Assembly (NCBI RefSeq): GCF_025148285.1
Contig: NZ_CP102268.1
Location: 2,273,001 to 2,337,000 of the forward strand
Reading direction: 5' to 3'
Origin: Marvinbryantia formatexigens DSM 14469
GTDB lineage: Bacteria; Bacillota; Clostridia; Lachnospirales; Lachnospiraceae
DNA: 64,000 nt
Positions 16,138 through 23,895 of this stretch are shown one piece after another. The notes beneath the pieces were generated by a model. That model worked only from the letters and a program-made list of their open reading frames with translations. It had not been told where the DNA came from and ran no database searches. Every line of letters starts with the position of its first letter. Within the stretch, counting starts at the first letter, position 1. Made by a program: the position numbers and the translations under genes.

Positions 16138-17305
16138 ACAGTATTATGTGGAAAAGGAGAAGCAGGAGCGGCTTCTTGCACGCAAAAATGAAAAGAGCGC
16201 TTATTATAATGGCATTCTGCAGAAATATCAGTATCCGGTGCTGACGAGAGAGCATATTCCGCTGCACTGGAGATATGACCTGAATACGGAGACAAACCCG
16301 TATTTTATGGAGCGCCTGGGCGTGAATGCGGTGATGAATTCCGGCGCGATTGAACTGGATGGGAAATTTTATCTGGTAGCGCGTATTGAGGGAAACGACC
16401 GCAAATCCTTCTTTGGTGTGGCAGAGAGCGACAGCGCTATAGACGGGTTTCGCTTCCGGGATTATCCGGTGGTGCTGCCGGATACCTGCCCGGAGGAGAC
16501 GAATGTGTATGACATGCGTCTGACAAAACATGAGGACGGCTGGATTTACGGGGTGTTCTGTTCGGAGAGCAAAGATACTTCGTCGGACGACCTTTCGGCG
16601 GCTGTGGCGGCCGCCGGAATTGTGCGCACCAAGGATCTTAAGACCTGGGAGCGTCTGGACAATTTAAAAACGCTGAGGTCTCCGCAGCAGCGCAATGTTG
16701 TCCTGCATCCGGAATTTGTAAACGGGAAATATGCTTTTTACACCCGCCCGATGGATGATTTTATCGACACCGGCAGCGGCGGCGGTATCGGTTTTGGATT
16801 GTGTGATGATATCCGGCATGCCGTCATTGATGAGGAAATTATTACAAGCAGACGCCGGTATCACACGATAACGGAAGCGAAAAATGGTGCCGGGGCGGTT
16901 CCGGTTAAAACGGAAAAGGGCTGGATTCACATTGCGCATGGTGTGCGCAACACAGCGGCAGGACTGCGATATGTATTATATGCTTTTGCGACGGCGCTCG
17001 ACGACCCGTCGCGCGTCATCGCGGAGCCGTCCGGAATGCTGCTCGGACCGCACGGCTGGGAGCGTGTGGGAGACGTTTCCAATGTGGTTTTCACAAACGG
17101 GGCGATTGCAAGGGAAAACGGAGACATTTATCTGTACTATGCGGCTTCCGACACCAGAATGTATGTCGCGTCTACGACCGTCGACCGCCTTGTGGATTTT
17201 GTGTTCGGTACGCCGCAGGACCCGCTGCGCTCAGCGGACTGCGTGCGGCAGCGGTGCGCTCTGATTAAGAAAAATCTGGAATTTCTGGAAGTACAGGGGG
17301 AATAA
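16127..17305 (+). CDS. GH130_1-type mannosylglucose phosphorylase
   Basis: This 392-residue enzyme should phosphorolyse 4-O-beta-mannosyl-glucose to alpha-mannose 1-phosphate and glucose (EC 2.4.1.281). Subfamily 1 is indicated by the N-terminal helix ([16 protein letters not shown]), the length and [25 protein letters not shown] split over two strands. Also present are [17 protein letters not shown], the catalytic Asp129 in VYDMRL, and [10 protein letters not shown]. It is preceded by AAGGAGG and overlaps the epimerase gene. Together the two enzymes remove mannobiose units without ATP. Confidence 0.92.
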   Translation: MLHRQYYVEKEKQERLLARKNEKSAYYNGILQKYQYPVLTREHIPLHWRYDLNTETNPYFMERLGVNAVMNSGAIELDGKFYLVARIEGNDRKSFFGVAESDSAIDGFRFRDYPVVLPDTCPEETNVYDMRLTKHEDGWIYGVFCSESKDTSSDDLSAAVAAAGIVRTKDLKTWERLDNLKTLRSPQQRNVVLHPEFVNGKYAFYTRPMDDFIDTGSGGGIGFGLCDDIRHAVIDEEIITSRRRYHTITEAKNGAGAVPVKTEKGWIHIAHGVRNTAAGLRYVLYAFATALDDPSRVIAEPSGMLLGPHGWERVGDVSNVVFTNGAIARENGDIYLYYAASDTRMYVASTTVDRLVDFVFGTPQDPLRSADCVRQRCALIKKNLEFLEVQGE

Positions 17306-17309
17306 AGGG

Positions 17310-18341
17310 ATGCTGGTTTCACCGGAACATAAATATCTGCAGTACAGCGGGAGGATAGAGGACAGCAATCCACAGGCTCCGGTGTTCATTTTTCCGGCAA
17401 GCTCTGTGACCATCCGCTTCTGCGGGAGAGGAATCGCTGTGCGTCTGCAAAACCGCCGGGCATACTGGAATAATTATATGGGGGTTATTCTGGATGGCGC
17501 GCAGAGCCGCATCTGTCTGACGGAGAAACCGGACAGGGAGCGGTTTGTGCTTGCGGAGAACCTTCCGGATACGGAGCATACGCTGATGCTTTTTAAGCGG
17601 CAGGACGCCTGCCACGAGGTAACCTTTCTGGGATTTGAGCTGCCGGAGGATGCCGGAATTCTTCCGCCGCCTGCAAAGCCGGAGCGGAGAATGGAGGTAT
17701 ACGGGGATTCTGTATCCGCCGGGGAAGTGGCGGAGGCGGTGGAATATACCGGGAAACCGGACCCGGAGCATAACGGGGAATATTCAAATGCCTGGTTTTC
17801 CTACGCCTGGATGACGGCGCGGAAGCTGAAGGCGGAGCTGCACGATATTGCCCAGGGCGGTATTGCACTGATGGACAAAGAGGGATATTTTCATGCACCG
17901 GACTATATCGGAATGGAACATGTCTGGGATAAGGTGCGGTATCAGCCGGAAGCCGGTACTGTCAGAAAATGGGATTTTGCGCGATATACGCCGCATGTGG
18001 TAGTGGCGGCGGTTGGTCAGAATGACAGGCATCCGGTGGATTATATGAAAGAAGACCCGGCAGGGAAACGGGCGGAAATCTGGAAGGAGCATTATAAAAG
18101 CTGGATAACCGCTCTGCGGGGAAAATATCCGCAGGCGCTGATTGTTCTGGCGACGACCATTCTGGAGCATGACCATTCCTGGGATGACGCGATTGGGCAG
18201 GTCTGCCGGGAACTGGACGATAAAAGAATTGTTCATTTTCTTTACCGGAGAAACGGCTGCGGGACGCCGGGGCATATCCGCATTGGCGAGGCGGAGGAAA
18301 TGGCACGGGAGCTGGCGGCATTTATCGGCAGCCGGTGGTAA
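17310..18341 (+). CDS. CE2-like acetyl esterase (jelly-roll plus SGNH)
   Basis: This 343-residue cytoplasmic esterase has an N-terminal jelly-roll of about 110 residues (YSGRIEDSN...VTFLGFELPE). A SGNH hydrolase domain follows, with the nucleophile Ser134 in VYGDSVSAGE, the block III GQND and the probable catalytic His322 near the C-terminus (TPGHIRIGEAEEMA). The architecture is that of carbohydrate esterase family 2, where a Ser-His dyad without a conserved Asp is known. The lack of a signal peptide and the operon position suggest removal of acetyl groups from imported manno-oligosaccharides. That step is needed before the GH130 phosphorylases can act. It starts 4 bases after the GH130_1 gene. 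Confidence 0.82.
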   Translation: MLVSPEHKYLQYSGRIEDSNPQAPVFIFPASSVTIRFCGRGIAVRLQNRRAYWNNYMGVILDGAQSRICLTEKPDRERFVLAENLPDTEHTLMLFKRQDACHEVTFLGFELPEDAGILPPPAKPERRMEVYGDSVSAGEVAEAVEYTGKPDPEHNGEYSNAWFSYAWMTARKLKAELHDIAQGGIALMDKEGYFHAPDYIGMEHVWDKVRYQPEAGTVRKWDFARYTPHVVVAAVGQNDRHPVDYMKEDPAGKRAEIWKEHYKSWITALRGKYPQALIVLATTILEHDHSWDDAIGQVCRELDDKRIVHFLYRRNGCGTPGHIRIGEAEEMARELAAFIGSRW

Positions 18342-18384
18342 GACCTGCTGGATACCGGGGAGAAAGCGTGGAAGGAGAGCAGAA

Positions 18385-20112
18385 ATGAATACAATAGAAA
18401 GATACCTGTCATGGCTGGAAAATCCGTACTTTGACGAAGCGACAAAGGAGGAACTCCGCGCGATTGCGGATAATGAAAAGGAAATCACGGACCGGTTTTA
18501 CAAAGAACTTGCCTTTGGCACCGGCGGGCTGCGCGGGATAATCGGAGCGGGAAGTAACCGCATGAATATCTATACGGTGCGAAAAGCGACGCAGGGGCTT
18601 GCTGACTTTATAATAGAAGAAAAGGGGCAGGAAAAGGGCGTGGCGCTCGCCTTTGATTCCCGCCGGATGTCGCCGGAATTTGCGATGGAGGCGGCGCGGG
18701 TGCTGTGCGCGAACGGCATAAGGACATACCTGTTTGAGACGCTGCGTCCGACGCCGGAGCTTTCTTTTGCACTGCGCACGCTTGGCTGTATTGCCGGAAT
18801 TGTGGTGACGGCGAGCCACAACCCGCCGGAATACAACGGTTACAAGGTATACTGGGAGGATGGCGCGCAGATTACGTATCCGAAGGATGCGCAGATTATT
18901 GACCGTGTAAACCGCATCACAGATTATGCGGCTGTGAAAACGATGGACGAAGATGCGGCAAAACGAAGCGGGCTGCTGACCTTTATCGGGGAAGAGACAG
19001 ATGCGGCTTATATGAGAGCGCTGAAGAAGCTGGTGCTGAATCCGGAGATTATCCGGCAGCAGGCCGAAGACATCCGGATTGTTTATACGCCGCTTCATGG
19101 AACCGGCAATCTGCCGGTGCGCCGCATACTGGCGGAGCTGGGATTTACGAAGGTTTATGTGGTGCCGGAACAGGAAAAGCCCGATGGCGGCTTCCCGACC
19201 GTCAGCTATCCCAATCCGGAGGATCCCGAAGCCTTTACGCTTGCGCTGGAGCTTGCAAAGAAGGTAGATGCCGATCTTGTGCTTGCTACGGATCCGGATG
19301 CAGACCGGCTCGGTGTGTATGCGAAGGATAGCAGAACCGGCGGGTATATGGCATTTACCGGCAATATGTCCGGTATGCTTATCTGCGAATATGAGCTGAG
19401 CCAGAGAAAGGAAAAGGGTCTTCTGCCGGATAACGGCGCGATTGTCACCACGATTGTCTCCGGAAATATGGCACGGGCAGCGGCAGAGGAATACGGGGTC
19501 GCTCTGATAGAGACGCTGACAGGCTTTAAATATATTGGCGAACAGATAAAACTATTTGAACAGAAGCAGAAGGACAACACCTTTCTCTTTGGATTTGAGG
19601 AAAGCTACGGCTGTCTGGTTGGTACACACGCGCGGGATAAGGACGCGGTCGTTGCGGTGATGGCGCTCTGCGAGGCGGCGGCTTACTATAAAAGCCGGGG
19701 GCTGACGCTCTGGGACCAGATGCAGGCATTGTTTGAAAAGTACGGCTACTATAAAGAAGGGCTGTATACGCTTACCTTGAAAGGGGCGGAGGGTGCGCAG
19801 AAAATACGGGATATCTTAAAGAGCTTCCGCGGCAATCCGCCGGAGAGAATCGGAGCGTGGAAGGTGGAAGCATTCCGCGATTATCTGGAAAACCGCGTGG
19901 TGGATTACCGGACGGGAGAGGAAAAGCTGACCGGGCTGCCCGAATCGGACGTTTTATATTTTGAACTGGAAAATGACGCCTGGTGTTGTGTGCGCCCGTC
20001 CGGCACGGAGCCAAAGGTGAAATTTTACATGGGTGTAAAGGGGAACAGTATGCGGGATGCAAAGGAAAAACTGGCGGACCTTACGCAGGCAATGACGGCA
20101 CTGATTCCGTAA
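18385..20112 (+). CDS. Phosphohexomutase (phosphomannomutase/phosphoglucomutase)
   Basis: This 575-residue four-domain alpha-D-phosphohexomutase interconverts mannose 1-P with mannose 6-P (or glucose 1-P with glucose 6-P). All four active-site loops are present: the phosphoserine loop TASHNPPEYNG (Ser144), the metal loop DPDADRLGVY, the sugar-binding loop GFEESYG and the phosphate-binding loop RPSGTEPKVKFY. GTGGLRGIIGAGSNRMN near the N-terminus is characteristic of the long PgcA-type enzymes. The ATG at 18385 follows GGAGAGC. The frame is open further upstream, but there it lies inside the esterase gene. In this operon it turns the Man-1-P made by both GH130 enzymes into Man-6-P. Confidence 0.93.
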   Translation: MNTIERYLSWLENPYFDEATKEELRAIADNEKEITDRFYKELAFGTGGLRGIIGAGSNRMNIYTVRKATQGLADFIIEEKGQEKGVALAFDSRRMSPEFAMEAARVLCANGIRTYLFETLRPTPELSFALRTLGCIAGIVVTASHNPPEYNGYKVYWEDGAQITYPKDAQIIDRVNRITDYAAVKTMDEDAAKRSGLLTFIGEETDAAYMRALKKLVLNPEIIRQQAEDIRIVYTPLHGTGNLPVRRILAELGFTKVYVVPEQEKPDGGFPTVSYPNPEDPEAFTLALELAKKVDADLVLATDPDADRLGVYAKDSRTGGYMAFTGNMSGMLICEYELSQRKEKGLLPDNGAIVTTIVSGNMARAAAEEYGVALIETLTGFKYIGEQIKLFEQKQKDNTFLFGFEESYGCLVGTHARDKDAVVAVMALCEAAAYYKSRGLTLWDQMQALFEKYGYYKEGLYTLTLKGAEGAQKIRDILKSFRGNPPERIGAWKVEAFRDYLENRVVDYRTGEEKLTGLPESDVLYFELENDAWCCVRPSGTEPKVKFYMGVKGNSMRDAKEKLADLTQAMTALIP

Positions 20113-20125
20113 GAGAGGGGCAAAA

Positions 20126-21070
20126 ATGGCGTTACTGAAATTAAAACCGAGCTTTAAGGATTATATCTGGGGAGGACACCGTCTGGTGGAGGAGTATAAT
20201 AAAGAGTACGAAGGGGAGGTTCTGGCGGAATCCTGGGAGCTTTCCTGCCATCCGGACGGTCCCTCGACGGTGATAAACGGGCGCGATGCGGGTCTGTCCC
20301 TGCAGGCGTATATTGACAAATACGGAAAGGAAGTGCTGGGAAGCAACTGCAGTCACTTTGAGAATTTTCCGATTTTAATTAAGTTTATCGATGCAAAAGA
20401 TAATCTCTCCATCCAGGTTCATCCCGACAACAGCTATGCGCTGAAAAATGAAGGGCAGTATGGCAAGACGGAAATGTGGTACATATGCGACTGCCGGGAA
20501 GGGGCTTATCTGTATTATGGATTTGCGAAGGAAATCGATAAGGCGGAATTTGAGCAGCGCATCAGAGATAATACGCTGACGGAGGTGCTGAATGCGGTGC
20601 CGGTGCAGAAGGGGGACGTTCTGTTTATCGAGGCGGGTACCATCCACGCTATCGGGAAGGATATCGTGATTGCGGAGATTCAGCAGAACTCGAATATTAC
20701 TTATCGTGTTTACGATTACGGACGCGTGGGAAAAGACGGAAAACAGCGCGATTTACATATAGAAAAAGCGTTGGCGGTGACAAAGCGCGTGCCGCTCTTG
20801 CGCAGCAAATCCTTCCAGCCGCATGTGGCAGCCTGCGATTATTTTACGGTTGACCAGATTTATCTGGACGGAAAGGTGCGCAGTGAAATTGACGGCTTTG
20901 TGGATGAAACGTCGTTTGTGAGCGTACTGATTCTTGAGGGAGAGGGAACCATCCAGAGCGGCGGCTGCGGATTGTCCTTTAAAAAGGGAGACAGCCTGTT
21001 TCTGACGGCGAGCAGCGGCAAATACGAAATGAAGGGGAAATGCCAGGCGCTGATGACATACATCAGTTAA
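20126..21070 (+). CDS. manA: Mannose-6-phosphate isomerase, class I
   Basis: This 314-residue Zn-dependent cupin isomerase converts mannose 6-P to fructose 6-P (EC 5.3.1.8). Metal ligands are visible: QVHPD (His99), KTEMWYI (Glu116) and EAGTIHAIG (His174). The short length is the Bacillus-type class. It completes the pathway by feeding mannose into glycolysis. It follows the phosphohexomutase by 13 bases with GAGAGGGG before the ATG and is the last enzyme before the LacI genes. Confidence 0.93.
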   Translation: MALLKLKPSFKDYIWGGHRLVEEYNKEYEGEVLAESWELSCHPDGPSTVINGRDAGLSLQAYIDKYGKEVLGSNCSHFENFPILIKFIDAKDNLSIQVHPDNSYALKNEGQYGKTEMWYICDCREGAYLYYGFAKEIDKAEFEQRIRDNTLTEVLNAVPVQKGDVLFIEAGTIHAIGKDIVIAEIQQNSNITYRVYDYGRVGKDGKQRDLHIEKALAVTKRVPLLRSKSFQPHVAACDYFTVDQIYLDGKVRSEIDGFVDETSFVSVLILEGEGTIQSGGCGLSFKKGDSLFLTASSGKYEMKGKCQALMTYIS

Positions 21071-21104
21071 TTAAAAACAGCTTTCGGCGACGATTAAAAA
21101 GGAA

Positions 21105-21154
21105 TTAAATTTACTTAAAAATAAATTGACATTCCAGGGAGAAAGGGATATGAT
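21105..21154 (+). promoter_or_regulatory. LacI gene promoter with AT-only operator
   Basis: TTGACA (21126-21131) and TATGAT (21149-21154) are 17 bases apart. The motif TTAAATTTACTTAA (21105-21118), shared with the ABC operon promoter region, lies just upstream. This gives the regulators their own promoter and suggests autoregulation. The -35 TTG is also the earliest possible start of the LacI frame, so that start is rejected. Confidence 0.6.
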
Positions 21155-21179
21155 ACTGGCAGAAGAACCGGAGGCTGCC

Positions 21180-22226
21180 ATGACAGGAAAAATGAAGGAA
21201 AAGACCGTCACACAGACGGATATTGCGAGGGAACTGAATATCAGTGTTGTCAGCGTGTCAAATGCGCTGAACGGAAGACCGGGTGTAAGCAACGAGCTGC
21301 GGCAGAAAATCATGGACACGGCACAGGAGATGGGTTACCGGAGCAGCGGTGTGCAGCCGCTGCCAGGGAGCGGAACAGATGCCTGTATCGGGGTGCTGAT
21401 TTCCAAGCGCTATCTCCTTTACACCCCTTCTTTTTATATGAAAGTATACCAGGAGATTGTTCTTGCAGCGGCGGAAAGAAACTGCGTGACCTTTCTGGAA
21501 GTGCTGGACGCGCAGGATGAGGACGAACTGAAAATTCCGGAGCTGCTTGGGGATGAGAAGGTGGACGGCATACTGGTGGTTGGAGAGCTGAAGCATCCGT
21601 TTACCAGACACATAAGGGAAGCAAGCAGTGTTCCGGTGGTTTTTGTCGACTACTATGAAGACCTTCCGGATACAGACTTTATTATCAGCGATGGCTATAC
21701 CGGAACCTGTTATCTTACGCGGAGAATGCTGGAGGCGGGCTACCGCGATATCGCTTTTGTGGGCACGATCAGCGCCACTTCCAGCATTATGGACCGCTAT
21801 CTGGGGTACCGAAAGGCGCTGATGGAGCAGTCTCTGGAAATCCGTCCGGAGTGGATTATCCCGGACAGAGAAAAAGATGGAGACCGTCTGTTTGTGAAGC
21901 TGCCGGAAAATATGCCGCAGGCATTTGTCTGTAACTGCGATAAGACGGCGGGCATTCTGATTGCCAGGCTGCGGGATGCGGGGTACCGCGTGCCAGAGGA
22001 CATCGGCGTTGCCGGATTTGATAATTTTCTGATGGAAGAGATAGAAGGAATCAGTCTGACGACATATGATGTGGATATGGGGGCGATGGCGCGTGTCAGT
22101 GTGAATACCCTGCTGAACAAAATCAGACATCCGTACTTTACATCGCGTCTGCGGGTGATTTCCGGAAGAATGGTCTGCGGTAACAGCTTTTCGCATCCAG
22201 GGAGAGAATGCTTATGGAAAAAGTAG
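21180..22226 (+). CDS. LacI-family transcriptional regulator (first of a pair)
   Basis: This 348-residue repressor has an N-terminal helix-turn-helix (VTQTDIARELNISVVSVSNALNGRPGVSNELR), a hinge helix and a periplasmic-binding-protein-like sensor domain (GVLISKRYL...GVAGFDNFLMEE). The recognition helix carries V-V and N where classical LacI has Y-Q and R, an unusual combination shared with its neighbour. The ATG at 21180 is preferred: GGAGG is 5 bases upstream, and the two earlier in-frame starts lie inside the promoter. It probably senses a manno-oligosaccharide or its breakdown product and controls the operon starting at 10611 and itself. Confidence 0.9.
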   Translation: MTGKMKEKTVTQTDIARELNISVVSVSNALNGRPGVSNELRQKIMDTAQEMGYRSSGVQPLPGSGTDACIGVLISKRYLLYTPSFYMKVYQEIVLAAAERNCVTFLEVLDAQDEDELKIPELLGDEKVDGILVVGELKHPFTRHIREASSVPVVFVDYYEDLPDTDFIISDGYTGTCYLTRRMLEAGYRDIAFVGTISATSSIMDRYLGYRKALMEQSLEIRPEWIIPDREKDGDRLFVKLPENMPQAFVCNCDKTAGILIARLRDAGYRVPEDIGVAGFDNFLMEEIEGISLTTYDVDMGAMARVSVNTLLNKIRHPYFTSRLRVISGRMVCGNSFSHPGRECLWKK

Positions 22227-23248
22227 TGAAACTCAAAGACATAGCGGACAGGCTGCAGGTGAGTGTGGTGACGGTATCGAATGCGCTGGCGGGGCGCAGC
22301 GGCGTCAGCGAAGAGCTGCGCAGCAGAATTGAGCAGACAGCGCAGGAGCTGGGTTACCAGAAAAAGCCGCGCAGAGAAAAAAAGCAGGCAAAGCAGCGGA
22401 CGCTGCGTCCGGGACTGCGCATTGGTGTGGTGATTCCGAAGGAGTATGTGACGAAATATGCGTCGTTCTACTGGGAGCTTTACCAGCGTGTGGCGATGGA
22501 GGCTTCGCGGATGGGATGCTTTGTACTGCTGGAGATTGTGGAACGGGGAGAAAACGGGAGCAGCAGGCTGCCGCTGCTTTTGCAGGGAGACCAGATTGAC
22601 GGGCTGATTGCGCTCGGCATCCAGGAGCGTTTTTATCTGGCGGAGCTTTACCGGAAGGCAGCCTGTCCGATGCTGATGCTGGACAGCAATTTTGATGAGA
22701 TTCCCTGTGACGCGGTGATTTCCAACAGCTTTTACGGGATGTACCAGGTGACAAATTATCTTATCCGGCAGGGGCATACGCGGCTGGCGTTTGTGGGAGA
22801 GCGTCTCGCCACCGGCAGCATTATGGACCGCTACCAGGGCTATTCCAAGGCGCTGCTGGAGCATGGTATCCGGGAGAGGGCGGACTGGATTATTGCGGAC
22901 CGCGACAGCGTAACGCGGGATACGATTCTGCAGCTTCCGCAGGAGCTGCCGACTGCATTCGTCTGCAATTCGGATTATACGGCGGAGCTTCTGGCGCACC
23001 TGCTTGTGAAGGAAAATTTACGCATCCCGGAGGACATTTCGCTTGCGGGGTACGATGATTTTCTGGCGGGAGGTATTCTGCAGGGGCGGCTGACGACCTA
23101 CGCGGTCGACATGGACGCGATGGCCCACGAGAGCTTGAAGCTTCTGATGAAGCGCATGAAAGAGCGCGGACGGGAAAAGATGGTCAGAACCGTGGACGGG
23201 AAGCTGATTATCAGGGAAAGCGTGCAAAACGTGAAGGGAGAAAGATGA
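22214..23248 (+). CDS. LacI-family transcriptional regulator (second of a pair)
   Basis: This 344-residue repressor is related to the preceding gene. Its helix-turn-helix is VKLKDIADRLQVSVVTVSNALAGRSGVSEELR, followed by a sensor domain (IGVVIPKEYVTKYASFYWELY...AGYDDFLAGG). It overlaps the end of the first LacI gene. The ATG at 22214 has better spacing from GGAGAG than the ATG at 22208. The two proteins share the same recognition residues and many sensor-domain blocks (TGSIMDRY, QLPQELPTAFVCN), which points to tandem duplication. They may form heteromers or read the same operators with different inducers. Confidence 0.9.
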   Translation: MEKVVKLKDIADRLQVSVVTVSNALAGRSGVSEELRSRIEQTAQELGYQKKPRREKKQAKQRTLRPGLRIGVVIPKEYVTKYASFYWELYQRVAMEASRMGCFVLLEIVERGENGSSRLPLLLQGDQIDGLIALGIQERFYLAELYRKAACPMLMLDSNFDEIPCDAVISNSFYGMYQVTNYLIRQGHTRLAFVGERLATGSIMDRYQGYSKALLEHGIRERADWIIADRDSVTRDTILQLPQELPTAFVCNSDYTAELLAHLLVKENLRIPEDISLAGYDDFLAGGILQGRLTTYAVDMDAMAHESLKLLMKRMKERGREKMVRTVDGKLIIRESVQNVKGER

Positions 23249-23874
23249 TGGACAGAGATAACAAAATTCTGAAGATTGATAAAATGACGGACAATCCGTT
23301 TCTGAACATGTACGATGTGACGGCGCGCAACTGTGCGGGCGGGATTTTCCATTATTACTTTGCGTCGCGCGGCGAGGGAGAAAATCTCAAATGTCTGACG
23401 CGCGAGAATACGCCGGAGGGCATTATGATTTATGCAATTCTGAAGGAGGACCCGTCCAAAGTCGTTCTGGTGAAGCAGTACCGCTATCCCATCAATGATT
23501 TTGTCTATGAGATGCCCGCCGGGCTGGCGGATGCGGGCGAGCGCATGGAGACAACCGCCGTGCGCGAATTTCACGAGGAAACCGGCATGACGCTGGAGTT
23601 ATACGAGGGCGGCGACCCGGCGCTGCGGAATGCTTTTTATACCACGGTCGGGCTGACGGATGAATCGGTCAGCGTGCTGTACGGCTTTGCCGCCGGAAAC
23701 CCGAACGGGGATTCACGGGAGGCGACGGAGGATATCGAGGTGGTGATTGCCGACCGCGAAGAGGCGAAACGCATCCTGCGGGAGGAAAAAGTGGCAATGA
23801 AGTGCGCGCAGTCGCTGATTCATTTCCTTCATGCCGACCCGGAAAAGCCGTTTGCGTTTCTGGATATGGATTAA
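23245..23874 (+). CDS. Nudix hydrolase (ADP-ribose pyrophosphatase-like)
   Basis: This 209-residue Nudix protein has a complete box, GLADAGE.......REFHEETGM, preceded by VVLVKQYRYPINDFVYEMPAG, the context typical of ADP-ribose and nucleotide-sugar pyrophosphatases. Its ATG overlaps the stop of the second LacI gene (ATGATG), so it is co-translated with the regulators. A role in clearing nucleotide sugars during mannose metabolism is possible. Family membership alone cannot decide the substrate. Confidence 0.85.
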   Translation: MMDRDNKILKIDKMTDNPFLNMYDVTARNCAGGIFHYYFASRGEGENLKCLTRENTPEGIMIYAILKEDPSKVVLVKQYRYPINDFVYEMPAGLADAGERMETTAVREFHEETGMTLELYEGGDPALRNAFYTTVGLTDESVSVLYGFAAGNPNGDSREATEDIEVVIADREEAKRILREEKVAMKCAQSLIHFLHADPEKPFAFLDMD

Positions 23875-23895
23875 GATGACCAGGAGGAAAGTGCT

